Positions 1-10,152 of a stretch of DNA of 64,000 nt are shown piece by piece. Position numbers and translations under genes: made by a program. Under the pieces are notes generated by a model. That model did not search any database. It was not told the origin of the DNA and was given only the letters and a program-made list of their open reading frames with translations. This DNA is from SB11 sp965222995 (GTDB lineage Bacteria > Bacteroidota > Bacteroidia > UBA8524). The stretch covers positions 2,356,001 through 2,420,000 of the forward strand of contig OZ244977.1 in NCBI GenBank assembly GCA_965222995.1, in the 5' to 3' direction. Each line of letters opens with the position of its first letter. The first letter of the stretch is position 1.

Positions 1-121
1 CTAAATCCCTCCACCACTCAACCCTTTTGTTGAGCCATTTGGTGAGTTTATTTTGTGCAAACCCATCAACACTAAACAATAGAATGCCAGTCACTAAAAT
101 GATAGTTTTTAATGTTTTCAT
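1..121 (-). CDS. Secreted protein, N-terminal part only (cut by window edge)
   Basis: A reading frame starts at the ATG at 121 (minus strand) and is still open at base 1, giving 40 residues. It begins with a basic start, a hydrophobic stretch and a likely signal peptidase site after 'GFAQ' (MKTLKTIILVTGILLF...), so the product is exported. The mature part seen (NKLTKWLNKRVEWWRD) is basic and Trp-rich and too short to assign a family. It lies 19 bases downstream of the lipoprotein gene at 141-761 on the same strand, so the two may be cotranscribed. Confidence 0.5.
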   Translation of the reverse strand, partial: MKTLKTIILVTGILLFSVDGFAQNKLTKWLNKRVEWWRDL

Positions 122-140
122 AATTTATATGTGTAAGTGA

Positions 141-761
141 TTAGTTTATTTTATACCAAATTCGGTTCTTATCTTGTTCTAAACTGAGTAAACCATCAAA
201 CCTTCCAAAATATGCACTGTTAGAATTTGAACCTGAACCGAGAATCTTAATAACAGTAAAATACAATTTGTTCTTAATTGTTAATGTATCATGATGCGAT
301 GCCAAGTTTGAGTTGTAGAAGGTCGTTACTCTGCCTTCATAAAATAAATTCTTAAAATTATTAGACACTACCTTTATGTAAAAATTTGAATTAGCTTCAG
401 TCTTCCTTATAGTGAATATTAACTTTTCATTCGAATTATTTTCATTAATGTATGTAAAGTCAATATTTTGCTTGTCATAAACTATTGCTCCACATTCTAG
501 GTTTTCAACATCGCTATCTTGAAAATACTTATTTTTACCTGCACCTTTAAATTTAACAGAATCCAAAAAGTTACCCAAAGAGTCTTCAACAATAAACTCT
601 AAAGTCTCAAACCCTGTATATGGGATTACAGTTGTATCTCTATCTAATAAATAATACCTAGTTTCAGAACAGTTCTCTTTTTTACATGAGGAAAGAAAAA
701 AGCTTGATAAAAGTACTAATATCAATAAGCAAACAAAATATTTGATAGCTTTAAATTTCAT
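141..761 (-). CDS. Lipoprotein of unknown function
   Basis: 206 residues. The N-terminus is a lipoprotein signal: basic start (MKFKAIKYF), a strongly hydrophobic core, and a lipobox LSSC followed by KKEN, so the mature protein starts at a lipidated Cys near residue 26. The rest is polar with alternating hydrophobic residues, suggesting a beta-rich fold, but no family is recognised. The function is unknown. The next gene on this strand starts 20 bases further on at 121. It reads divergently from the RHS locus. Confidence 0.6.
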   Translation of the reverse strand: MKFKAIKYFVCLLILVLLSSFFLSSCKKENCSETRYYLLDRDTTVIPYTGFETLEFIVEDSLGNFLDSVKFKGAGKNKYFQDSDVENLECGAIVYDKQNIDFTYINENNSNEKLIFTIRKTEANSNFYIKVVSNNFKNLFYEGRVTTFYNSNLASHHDTLTIKNKLYFTVIKILGSGSNSNSAYFGRFDGLLSLEQDKNRIWYKIN

Positions 762-1066
762 ATAACGTAATTCAAGATAATTAAATGATTTAATTTTTGT
801 GTTAAATGTTTCAATTTTTCGACAAATGGAATTTCCTATTTACAATTTAATAGGAAAATTTAGTTTTTGTTTCCAAATATGTTTAGCAAGGCACAGCGTG
901 GATACTTAACATCCTATGTTTGTTTCAAGAAATATCAAAGTATATTTCAATTATTGAAGAAAAGGAAAAGAATAAGACCGTTACTTAATATAAGTGAAAA
1001 ACTTGGGCATTATGAAGGTCCCTTTTCCTTTGCTTTTTAACTTGGACAGTTCATTAGGCTAAGAGC
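762..1066. other. Non-coding gap with one hairpin; possible RHS deletion scar
   Basis: No convincing gene is visible. Positions 832-840 (TTTCCTATT) and 849-857 are a perfect 9-bp inverted repeat with an 8-base loop, followed by a T-rich stretch; it could be a terminator left from a lost plus-strand gene. Positions 906-920 nearly repeat 10143-10157 (14 of 15 bases). The stretch ends at a TAG (1055-1057) in frame with the following RHS gene, so the RHS frame cannot extend further upstream. Confidence 0.4.
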
Positions 1067-4000
1067 TTGTATTTGGTGATGAAGCAAGATATGTCAGTCG
1101 GGGGGCAATATTTTGATAACATTACCCAAAATTATGAAAATAACTTAGACGCAAGTATTGCAAACGGAACAATTGGTTTAAAGCCAACAGATGAATCCTT
1201 TTTACTTGGAGATGCAAATGCTACACCTCCTACTACACCAAATAATAGTTGGTTAGATAGAAGAGCCCCTGACCTTTCAACAATAAAAACTAATTTTTTC
1301 TCTGATTTCAACACACGTTTTGATGCAGGGGGGCTTAACCCTTTCAATGGTTGGGATGATATAAGAGACCGTTGGAAACCTGAGTTTGCTGAAGAGTTGG
1401 TTAAACTACACCCTGAATACTGCTACTATGAACAGTATTTACTAATGCAAGAAAGCCATAAATATGACCGTAAGTTATTATCAATAACAGATGCTTCAGA
1501 AGCAGTAAGTTTAGGTTATTTCAATCCTTTGCAAATGACATCGCCCGATGTAAATACAACTACTTACCCCCAGCCATTAGATGCCAACAGAGACCCTTTG
1601 TTTTTCTCTGCGGATAGTTTAAATACAGATGGTAATACCATGAAAGGATACCTACTTAATTATGACGGTTCTCATGGCAAAGTTTGGACTTTGGTTGAAA
1701 ATAATCAATCTTCACCCGGTGGTGCAGGAGTAGAAGTAGGAAACCCATCTGGTGGAGGCTGTTTATCAGATTATGATTGGTATTATTTCAGGGCATTATA
1801 TTTAGCAGAAAAACAAAAAATATATAAAACCAAATATGAAAATGCTTGTGATTTAAGTGATTTTGTGAATGGTGTGAGTGGAGAAACTTATAATTCATTG
1901 ATTAAACATGATTGGAGGTCTGGTAATGAAGATGATGACAGTAAAGTAAGACGTTTTTATTTAGATGCTTATGATGCTTTGGACGATAAGTGGGATGTTT
2001 ATGATAAAGCGGCAGGAACCTATGATATTAATTTGAAAAGTAGAGCAGATGAATTTTGTAAAAACCAGTGTGATATTAATGCAGAGCAATGGATGGATGA
2101 TTTGAAAGGCTGTAATTTCACAACTTCTGATTTAACAGATTTAAAAAATGAGTTAATAACTATTTGTAAGTTTGGTTGTGATGAAAGGAGTGAGCTAGGA
2201 GCATCATCTTCACCTAAATATACAGTTAATGGGAACAGTACCTTTGAAGAAGCGTTTGAATGGATGTTAAATAAAGGGGGCTATTCAAAATCTGATGTAT
2301 GTAATAGCCAACTAGTTGTGTTTCCCGGTATCGATAAACCACACATACCTGCCAAAGCACCTCTAGATAGTTGTGCTTGTAATAAAATAACTTTAAATGA
2401 AGCTAATTATGCCAGTTTATTAAGCACTAGCAGCTTACCGGCAGGCATATGCAGTGAAGCAGAACTATTTACTTATACTTATAATGTAGATATTGAAGAC
2501 CTGCAACTATTAAAATGTTTATGTGCTAATAATCTAAATAAGTATAGTACTGCTACATCAGGACTTTGCTACGATAACTACTTAGAGGATGGTTTTAAAA
2601 AATGCAAAGATGGAGTGAGTGAGAAAGGAAAACTGACAGAAAGCTTTATTTACGCATTAATTGAAAACTATGACTTAGACCATTCCACTAACACATATAC
2701 AATTACAAATGCTAAAACAACACCTTCAGTCAGCAGGTTCTTTTTAGACAGACCAGTATTCTACCCTAATGGGGGTAATCCTGCCTGCACACCACAAATT
2801 AGTATAGCTGCTTTAGTAAGTGGTAGCGATGCTGGAGGGGCTTATATCAGCCGTCAAATTACTATTATAGATAATTGTGGGTTTTCATGTACTTTAACAG
2901 TAAAATTATATACTCATATTACTTTAATGCCAAACTTTGCTGGTGTGCTAACAGTTTCACAGGTAGCTATCAAAAGTTATACTTCTGCTACTAACAAAGT
3001 AACTATTGGCTGGTATCAACATGGTGTTGGTCAATCTCAACTTGAGATAACAGGTTGTTCAAGCGATTTACAATGTACAGCAGAATTTATTTATCCTGAG
3101 GCATTTGTACCTTACGAAATAGCTTGTCAAAATTGCATTACTTGCGAAGAATTGGCTACCGAGTTTGCTAATTTTAAAACAGCGCACCCCTATTTGTTAG
3201 AGCCACAGGTACATGCCAATTTAATAGAACGTTTTACCGATTACCTAAACTTTAACTTAGGCAGAAATTTCACCTTAACAGACGTTGAGGATTTATTTGA
3301 TAACTGTACAATAAATACCACTTGTAGTACTACAACTGCTGCAACAAAACTAAAAGACCTATTACATAAACTTGCCACAAATAACGATTTAGGTGAACCA
3401 AATGTAAACCTAACTTTAGCAAATTACCCAGAACTTTACGACCCTGCAATATACTCCGGTTCATCAACTGATAACCCCAAAATAACTAACAACAACCCTT
3501 ATTACTATGCTGTTTCAACAGGTAGCACAAATGAAACCAGTGTTGTTTCAGGTTATTTTACTTATATAATCACACATCCTACCAATATCATTGATGGTAT
3601 TAAGTATCCTGTAGTTATTAAGATAGAGGCAAATACCACCACTACAGAAAATACCGTTGTGTATGTCGGCGATTCTTTAGGCGGAGGAGAAACTTTCATT
3701 ATCCCACCGCTTAATGCAGGAGACGTATATTATATACATACCATAGTAGTGCCACATATAATATCGGGTAGTCCAAACATTACATTGTTATACCTCAATG
3801 CTACCTACCAAGACGATAATATTTCAAAATATGTAGACTTGCCTGAAGGCACAGCATTAATTGGGTTCGACCCTGATGCCACACCTAAAAATACATTTAC
3901 CATTACTGATGATAATGGGTTTAAATGTACTATTCGCTTTGATATGCCTGATGGACTTTCTGCCGCAAATATTAAAGCCATACAAAGTATTTTTGCAGAC

Positions 4001-7000
4001 CCTAACGCCATTGCAGGCTCAAACGTAATGAAGGCAAAAGTACTAATGAAAGGTAGTACAGACCCTATAGAAATATACATACACTCTACTTGCCATACAT
4101 TAACCACTTGCGGCACATTAAGCACAGGTTTAACCAAATGCCCCACCCCATTAGATTTTACACCTACTGACCAATGTACCGAACGCCTGAACCGATTGGC
4201 AGAAGGCAGAGGGTGGATACGCTACCAACAATACATACAAGACAAAAAAGAAGAGTTTGAGCGCAATTATGTAGCCCATTGTATGCAACCGTTTGAGAAG
4301 TTTGGCAGCACAGCAATACTAAACCCCTACCAAATAACATTGTATTATTACGACCAAGCCGATAACCTGATAAAAACTATACCACCAAAAGGCATAAACG
4401 TACTAAACCAAGCTTCTGTAGATTCTTGCTTGGCACATAGAGAAGATGAGGTTACCAACCAACGTATTGAGCCCAACCACGAGTTTATAACCTACTATAA
4501 ATACAACACTCTAAACCAACTGGTTGCACAACGCACCCCTGATGGTGGTGTAAGTAATTTTTGGTACGACCGTTTGGGAAGACTGGCACTTTCGCAAAAC
4601 GCAAAACAAATAAGCAACAACCACTATAGTTATACCCGTTTTGATGCCCAAGACAGAATTATAGAGATAGGAGAGTTAACCACAATTGCAACTATTACTG
4701 CTGAAAATGTAGCAGACGATGCTTGGCTTACTTCTACAATAAACGGTGCTATAAGCAGTGCAACACAAATAACCAAAACTTTTTACGATGATATTCTACT
4801 ACCTGCCAATACTGTACCCGGGTTTGAGCAAATAAACTTGCGCAAGCGCGTAACAACAATGGCATATTACGATACTTACCAAGCCAATAATTTAAACTTT
4901 AGCAACGCTACTCACTATACCTATGACATTGTGGGGAATGTGAACCAAGTAGTGCAGGATAACCCTGAATTAAACCGATTTGAAGAACGTTTTAAAGCCA
5001 TACACTACAATTACGACCAAATCAGTGGTAACGTAAACTTAGTAGCTTACCAACCTGACAGCTTAGACCAGTATTATCATTTTTATAAATACGATGCCGA
5101 TAACCGACTGCAAAGCGTATATACTAGCCGATATGCCGATTGGAACATACTGCAAGGAAACGATTTACCTGATATAACCCTTAGCCACGATTGGGTATTA
5201 GATGCTAAGCAACAATACTTTTGGCACGGCCCATTATTAAGAACCGAGTTGGGAGAACGCCAAGTGCAAGGTACAGACTATGCGTATACCATACACGGTT
5301 GGCTAAAAGCCATTAACTCTACTTTTGGTACACCTAGAGCAGATGGTGGAGAAGATGGATACCAAAACAGTTTTGGCAGAGATGCCTTTGGTTTTGAATT
5401 GGGCTATTATAATGGCGATTATAAAACAGCAGGTGCTAAACTAGTTGATGTAATTGCCTCGCAAAGCGGAAGTAGCTTGGCTAGCTTACAAACCAGCTTA
5501 TACAATGGTAATATAAGTTATAGCGTAACCTCATTGCCCGATTCATTGGCATACATTGGTTTGCAACTACAGCAACAACCTAAAGCTGGTTTATATAAAT
5601 ACGACCAGTTAAACCGCCTAACCCAGAGCATGACTCTAGACTTAAATGCTGCAAACGTTAGCGGAAACAGTTGGGCAGGGGGTTACGGTTTAGTGCCTGA
5701 CTATTCTGTACCTACTATTAGCTACGATAAAAATGGCAATATTACAGCCCTGCAACGCAATGCTGAAAGTGGAAACTTATATATGGATAAATTTACCTAT
5801 AGGTATTTGGGGAACACTAATAAGCTAAATTACGTGGATGAGGATTCCACAGTTATTAATTCAACAAACCACTATGAAGATGTTGACGACCAAAGCAGCG
5901 AGAATTACAAATATGACAATATAGGAAATTTAATTTCTGATGCTGCCGAAGAAATAGCCGGTATAGAATGGACGGTATACGGTAAGGTTAAAAGCATAAC
6001 CCGTACCGGTCCCAGCTTAAAGCCTGATTTAGAATTTACTTACGATGCAATGGGTAATCGCCTTAGCAAGAAAGTAATCCCCAAAAATGGTGATAAACCC
6101 ACTACTACTTATTATATTTACGATGCTAGTGGTAACGTTATGGCTATCAATCAACTTACTGATAAAGCTTCGGGTTCACCTACACCCTATGTAGAAACTC
6201 TTAAAGTGCAAGAGTTTGCTATTTATGGTAGTGGAAGAATAGGAATAGAAAATACGGATATACTTTTAGCAGAAAACGATTACTTTACAACACCTGATGA
6301 CGGTACATATACCTATTATACTTCAATATCATCTTCAACAATTACTATTGAGTTAGGTAACAAAAATTATGAGTTGAGTAATCACTTAGGCAATGTATTA
6401 GCCACTATAACCGATAGAAAGATACCTTATAATAACACTGGAACTATAGACCATTATTTACCGGATATTGCTAATGTTACTGACTACTACCCTTATGGTA
6501 TGCGGATTGAAAAGCGTAGTTGGCGTTTTAAGCAATACCGTTATGGAATGAATACCCAAGAAGCTGATGATGAGATATATGGTGAGGGTAATTCATTTAC
6601 AGCAGAATATTGGCAATACGACCCAAGACTGGGTAGAAGATGGAACCTTGACCCCATAATAAAAGACTGGGAAAGTCCTTATGCTACTATGCATAATAAT
6701 CCCATTTACTGGAATGATCCTCTTGGAAATGACCCACCAAAAAAACGCGGATGGTTAAATCGAGTTGGAAATTGGCTACAAGGAAATGGCTACATAAATA
6801 GAGCTCGAAAGTTTGCTAGAGAAAATAATATAGAAGAAAATAGTATTATACTATCAAAAAACAAGGCAATCATTACAACTGTGGAAGTTTCTAAAGAAGG
6901 GGAATGGTTGCCAGCGGGAGATGGGGTTAGTATAAAAACAAGCGAGTTATTAGAAACCACATATACATTTAGAGACGGAAAAACATTTAAGTCAACTGTA

Positions 7001-7594
7001 ACAGCGACTTCAATTTTACAGGCTGGTAATGGCCTAGGCCCTGTAAATGACCCGGAAAAGGTTGACCCCAATGTACCTGATGTTTCTTCTATAATAGATG
7101 GGACATCAAATCTATCCCAAGCAACATCACTACTCCTTAATGAAGGGGCTAAAATGCATCAACAATATTTAAGAACAAGAGGATGGTTGTACAGTCCGGC
7201 ATCAAACAGTAATTATCAACTTACTGGTAGAAATTTTAATATATTTAAAAACAGACCAGTATCAAATAATGTTTTGCCTAAGTCCTTTTTTATGAAAGGA
7301 GCTAAATTTTTTAACGGTTTAGGTTATGTAGCATCAGGAGTTTCAGTAGTGTATTCAATACATCAATATAACACCGGTGAAATTACTGGACAAAGAGCTT
7401 CATATAGAATAGGGGGAACGGTCATTGCAACCGGGGCCGGTTATTATTTTGGTGGGCCTGTTGGAGTAGCAGTAGGGAGTATAGTAGTTGGAAGTGAGTA
7501 TGTTTATGAGAACCATGGAATAGTTACTAATCCTGCCAGACAAGGGTTCTATGATATGAGAGAGTCTCTAAAGAAAAGAGGAAGACCATGGTAA
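1067..7594 (+). CDS. Giant RHS/YD-repeat polymorphic toxin-like protein, probably 5'-truncated
   Basis: 2175 residues. The long N-terminal part holds Cys-rich segments typical of the giant Bacteroidota RHS proteins. YD/RHS repeats start near residue 1140 (for example YYKYNTLNQL and FWYDRLGRL) and run to the core-closing motif YDPRLGRRWNLDP. The conserved junction NNPIYWNDPLG lies near residue 1880, and after it comes a variable tip of about 295 residues. The tip ends in Gly-rich hydrophobic segments (GTVIATGAGYYFGGPVGVAV), which suggests membrane action, though that is inferred. The usable start is TTG at 1067 or ATG at 1079 and there is no signal peptide. The sequence begins with DMSVGGQYFDN, which in relatives is an internal motif, so the 5' part with the export signal looks deleted. 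Family role: the shell encloses and delivers a toxin against competitors. Whether this copy is functional is doubtful. Confidence 0.75.
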   Translation: MYLVMKQDMSVGGQYFDNITQNYENNLDASIANGTIGLKPTDESFLLGDANATPPTTPNNSWLDRRAPDLSTIKTNFFSDFNTRFDAGGLNPFNGWDDIRDRWKPEFAEELVKLHPEYCYYEQYLLMQESHKYDRKLLSITDASEAVSLGYFNPLQMTSPDVNTTTYPQPLDANRDPLFFSADSLNTDGNTMKGYLLNYDGSHGKVWTLVENNQSSPGGAGVEVGNPSGGGCLSDYDWYYFRALYLAEKQKIYKTKYENACDLSDFVNGVSGETYNSLIKHDWRSGNEDDDSKVRRFYLDAYDALDDKWDVYDKAAGTYDINLKSRADEFCKNQCDINAEQWMDDLKGCNFTTSDLTDLKNELITICKFGCDERSELGASSSPKYTVNGNSTFEEAFEWMLNKGGYSKSDVCNSQLVVFPGIDKPHIPAKAPLDSCACNKITLNEANYASLLSTSSLPAGICSEAELFTYTYNVDIEDLQLLKCLCANNLNKYSTATSGLCYDNYLEDGFKKCKDGVSEKGKLTESFIYALIENYDLDHSTNTYTITNAKTTPSVSRFFLDRPVFYPNGGNPACTPQISIAALVSGSDAGGAYISRQITIIDNCGFSCTLTVKLYTHITLMPNFAGVLTVSQVAIKSYTSATNKVTIGWYQHGVGQSQLEITGCSSDLQCTAEFIYPEAFVPYEIACQNCITCEELATEFANFKTAHPYLLEPQVHANLIERFTDYLNFNLGRNFTLTDVEDLFDNCTINTTCSTTTAATKLKDLLHKLATNNDLGEPNVNLTLANYPELYDPAIYSGSSTDNPKITNNNPYYYAVSTGSTNETSVVSGYFTYIITHPTNIIDGIKYPVVIKIEANTTTTENTVVYVGDSLGGGETFIIPPLNAGDVYYIHTIVVPHIISGSPNITLLYLNATYQDDNISKYVDLPEGTALIGFDPDATPKNTFTITDDNGFKCTIRFDMPDGLSAANIKAIQSIFADPNAIAGSNVMKAKVLMKGSTDPIEIYIHSTCHTLTTCGTLSTGLTKCPTPLDFTPTDQCTERLNRLAEGRGWIRYQQYIQDKKEEFERNYVAHCMQPFEKFGSTAILNPYQITLYYYDQADNLIKTIPPKGINVLNQASVDSCLAHREDEVTNQRIEPNHEFITYYKYNTLNQLVAQRTPDGGVSNFWYDRLGRLALSQNAKQISNNHYSYTRFDAQDRIIEIGELTTIATITAENVADDAWLTSTINGAISSATQITKTFYDDILLPANTVPGFEQINLRKRVTTMAYYDTYQANNLNFSNATHYTYDIVGNVNQVVQDNPELNRFEERFKAIHYNYDQISGNVNLVAYQPDSLDQYYHFYKYDADNRLQSVYTSRYADWNILQGNDLPDITLSHDWVLDAKQQYFWHGPLLRTELGERQVQGTDYAYTIHGWLKAINSTFGTPRADGGEDGYQNSFGRDAFGFELGYYNGDYKTAGAKLVDVIASQSGSSLASLQTSLYNGNISYSVTSLPDSLAYIGLQLQQQPKAGLYKYDQLNRLTQSMTLDLNAANVSGNSWAGGYGLVPDYSVPTISYDKNGNITALQRNAESGNLYMDKFTYRYLGNTNKLNYVDEDSTVINSTNHYEDVDDQSSENYKYDNIGNLISDAAEEIAGIEWTVYGKVKSITRTGPSLKPDLEFTYDAMGNRLSKKVIPKNGDKPTTTYYIYDASGNVMAINQLTDKASGSPTPYVETLKVQEFAIYGSGRIGIENTDILLAENDYFTTPDDGTYTYYTSISSSTITIELGNKNYELSNHLGNVLATITDRKIPYNNTGTIDHYLPDIANVTDYYPYGMRIEKRSWRFKQYRYGMNTQEADDEIYGEGNSFTAEYWQYDPRLGRRWNLDPIIKDWESPYATMHNNPIYWNDPLGNDPPKKRGWLNRVGNWLQGNGYINRARKFARENNIEENSIILSKNKAIITTVEVSKEGEWLPAGDGVSIKTSELLETTYTFRDGKTFKSTVTATSILQAGNGLGPVNDPEKVDPNVPDVSSIIDGTSNLSQATSLLLNEGAKMHQQYLRTRGWLYSPASNSNYQLTGRNFNIFKNRPVSNNVLPKSFFMKGAKFFNGLGYVASGVSVVYSIHQYNTGEITGQRASYRIGGTVIATGAGYYFGGPVGVAVGSIVVGSEYVYENHGIVTNPARQGFYDMRESLKKRGRPW

Positions 7595-8076
7595 GAAACA
7601 AAATTTCAAATATTTATTATTGGAGACATCTACAAATGATACCTATAATAATTATTGGTATGATCGTTATGTATTTTCTTACATATGAAATTTATTATTC
7701 AATAATCTTCTTTCTTATTTCTATTATCCCTCACTTAATTATTCATCTTAATTATCTCAAAATAAGAGAAAACTTTAATATTAGTTTAAGTAATTCTGAA
7801 AACTTATTAAGAGTAGAAAAATTCAATGAAGAAACTATTGAAATAGATTACACTAAAATTGTTAAAGTTGAAAGCTTTTTAAGTTCCCCCCATTTTGATG
7901 GAAGGTTGTACTGGTTCCCTTGGGATGTATATAACTATACTGTAATTTATACTGAGAAAGAGTTTTATATCATCACTAGCTTTGACCTAGATTGCAAAAA
8001 GGTCTTTTTTCCAGAAAGTATCCCTCACAAATACAAAAAAAGATTTTATCCCATAATCCTCAAAAGAAATAAGTAA
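7588..8076 (+). CDS. Putative immunity protein of the RHS tip (2 TM + PH-like domain)
   Basis: 162 residues. The ATG overlaps the last 7 bases of the RHS gene, the usual coupling of a polymorphic toxin with its immunity gene. Two membrane segments (about residues 15-35 and 38-55) are followed by a soluble domain of short beta-strands (FNEETIEIDYTKIVKVESF and later YTVIYTEKEFYIIT) that resembles a bacterial PH-like fold. A membrane-bound immunity protein suits a toxin tip with hydrophobic Gly-rich ends. The immunity role is inferred from position and architecture. It has no catalytic motif. Confidence 0.6.
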   Translation: MVRNKISNIYYWRHLQMIPIIIIGMIVMYFLTYEIYYSIIFFLISIIPHLIIHLNYLKIRENFNISLSNSENLLRVEKFNEETIEIDYTKIVKVESFLSSPHFDGRLYWFPWDVYNYTVIYTEKEFYIITSFDLDCKKVFFPESIPHKYKKRFYPIILKRNK

Positions 8077-8256
8077 TTTGTTGTTCCTATATAAAGTATG
8101 GCATTATAACTTGTAATTTTTAGTCAACTAAAAATATTTAAAACAACCTAAAAGGTTTCAAAAATGATTTAATTTAATGAACTCCATTTTTAAAATTCCA
8201 TAAACACTACTATACAAACCTCAGTCTTTTAACTGATACATTATATATTTGTTCTT

Positions 8257-10140
8257 ATGAAATATGTTGCTTTTTGCATTGGCTTAGTATTTTGGTTTCT
8301 ATTACCATTTACCGCTAAAACACAAGAACTTTTAAACCCTACATGGCAAAGTGTAAAAGAACATAATTTTATTAACACAAATTGGATTTTCCATATTTCT
8401 GATGATACTTGGTATAGTCTTACCGGTATTAAAGCACAAAAATATTCAGCTGAGGGTAAATTGCTTTGGGAAAAGTCTATTATAGGTAATTATATTAGTG
8501 GAGTACAAGTTACTGCAAAAGAACTTGTTGTGGGTAATGATGGTAGTTTTTATTGTGTTTTGACTTCAAGACTGAAAACAATAGATCTTAGTCCGGTTGT
8601 TGTAATTGATAATCCTGAAAAAATAGAGAAAGTTATAATTGCTAGATACGACTCTACAGCAAATATGTTATGGGCTAAAGTTGGTGATGAAGCTTATAGT
8701 GTTAGAACAAAATATGATGATAATTCAAATATTGTTGTTGATAAAGACAATAATCTTTACCTAACCAGTATTATTATTGATTCAGTCTCTATAGATGGGA
8801 TTTCAGTGAAGTCAACATTCTTGCCACACGGAAAAAAGATTTCTCAATCTTGTATTGCAAAAATCGATTCATCAGGAAAAGTGCAATGGGTTAAAATTTT
8901 AGATGCATATACATATGAAAAAAGGTTCGGTGTACATGTAAGCTCAAAGCGTATCAAAACTAATAAAGATGGAACACTCATAGGCATTTGGGCTTTAATG
9001 GAAGCTGACACTTTGGTTGTTAATAGTGATACCATAACTTATGGCTATCATCCCAATTGGGATAAAGTAGCAGACAATAACTCTCTTTTTTTTATACTGG
9101 ATACCAGTGGTAATATAAAATCATTTCAACTTTCAAAAGCTCAATACAATGGTATAGATAATAGTTTCATAAAATTTGAGTTTGATTATGATAATAATTC
9201 ATATATACTCAGAAATGATGAGGGTAATGTCACTGGCCGTTTTGTAAATATACTTAAAAATTTAGCTTCAATTAATAATAAAATTAAGACTTTTACTATA
9301 GGTCAGAACACTAGCTATCCAACCACACAAGCCTATGATATGGTTATAGATAGTTTAAACAATGTATATTTAGTATTTAATTACAACGGTAATATAAAGA
9401 TACAAAAGAAACCCAAGTCTGAGGTTGTTTTGCAAAGCATTGCCTCACATTCTGTAATAGCCAAATACGACTCTTCCTTAAACTTGGTTTGGCATAAAGA
9501 GGTTTTAACCCCAACTATTATTGACAAGCTATTTTTAGGTAATGATAACTCTATTTATGGGTTAGGAAGTAATAAGTTCAAAAATGCCGGTGATACTTTA
9601 GTTTTTGATAACTTTAGATTTGAAGCCAAGAAAAAAAATGAAGAAATAAACTATATAGCCAAATTAGGGCAGTGTAATTATGAAGCGACTAATACTATAA
9701 GTATAAAAAATGGTATTATGGAAGTGCCTTCAACATGGAAAAACTGGCGATGGTTTGTTGACGGTGAAGAGTTGGAGGGAGTAAATTGGTTTAGTCATTC
9801 TCCAAAAAAATCAGGTACATATGTAGTTGCCACACGTTTAAAAGACGGTTGTGTGGTCTATACCAAACCATTTGTTTGGTACGTTACCGGAATAGATGAA
9901 AGTAGTACCGAAAAGCAATCTATTAATATCTATCCCAATCCTACTTTTGATTCATTTACAGTAGAAACTCCTAAAAATATTAAATCAATTGAAATGTACT
10001 CAATGCAGGGTGCTGCAATTAAAAAATTTCCTATAAATAGTCAAGGGGTTTATAAGATCACGCATGGACAGTCAGGTATATACCTGATTAAAGTAGCTAC
10101 TTCAAAAAATATCATTACCAAGAAAATTCTTATTTGGTAA
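8257..10140 (+). CDS. T9SS type A cargo protein with SBBP-like repeats
   Basis: 627 residues. A signal peptide (MKYVAFCIGLVFWFLLPFTAKTQ) precedes repeated motifs of the kind 'IAKYDSS.LNLVW' and 'IAKIDSSGKVQWVK', typical of bacterial beta-propeller (SBBP) repeats. The last 75 residues form a type A T9SS sorting domain: the IYPNP motif, then 'SIEMYSMQGAAIKKF', 'GIYLIKVAT' and the terminal KKILIW. The protein is predicted to cross the outer membrane by T9SS and be released or surface-anchored. No enzymatic motif is seen. It sits between the RHS immunity gene and the orphan RHS tip and splits what might once have been one RHS cassette array. Confidence 0.75.
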   Translation: MKYVAFCIGLVFWFLLPFTAKTQELLNPTWQSVKEHNFINTNWIFHISDDTWYSLTGIKAQKYSAEGKLLWEKSIIGNYISGVQVTAKELVVGNDGSFYCVLTSRLKTIDLSPVVVIDNPEKIEKVIIARYDSTANMLWAKVGDEAYSVRTKYDDNSNIVVDKDNNLYLTSIIIDSVSIDGISVKSTFLPHGKKISQSCIAKIDSSGKVQWVKILDAYTYEKRFGVHVSSKRIKTNKDGTLIGIWALMEADTLVVNSDTITYGYHPNWDKVADNNSLFFILDTSGNIKSFQLSKAQYNGIDNSFIKFEFDYDNNSYILRNDEGNVTGRFVNILKNLASINNKIKTFTIGQNTSYPTTQAYDMVIDSLNNVYLVFNYNGNIKIQKKPKSEVVLQSIASHSVIAKYDSSLNLVWHKEVLTPTIIDKLFLGNDNSIYGLGSNKFKNAGDTLVFDNFRFEAKKKNEEINYIAKLGQCNYEATNTISIKNGIMEVPSTWKNWRWFVDGEELEGVNWFSHSPKKSGTYVVATRLKDGCVVYTKPFVWYVTGIDESSTEKQSINIYPNPTFDSFTVETPKNIKSIEMYSMQGAAIKKFPINSQGVYKITHGQSGIYLIKVATSKNIITKKILIW

Positions 10141-10152
10141 TGTTAACATCTT

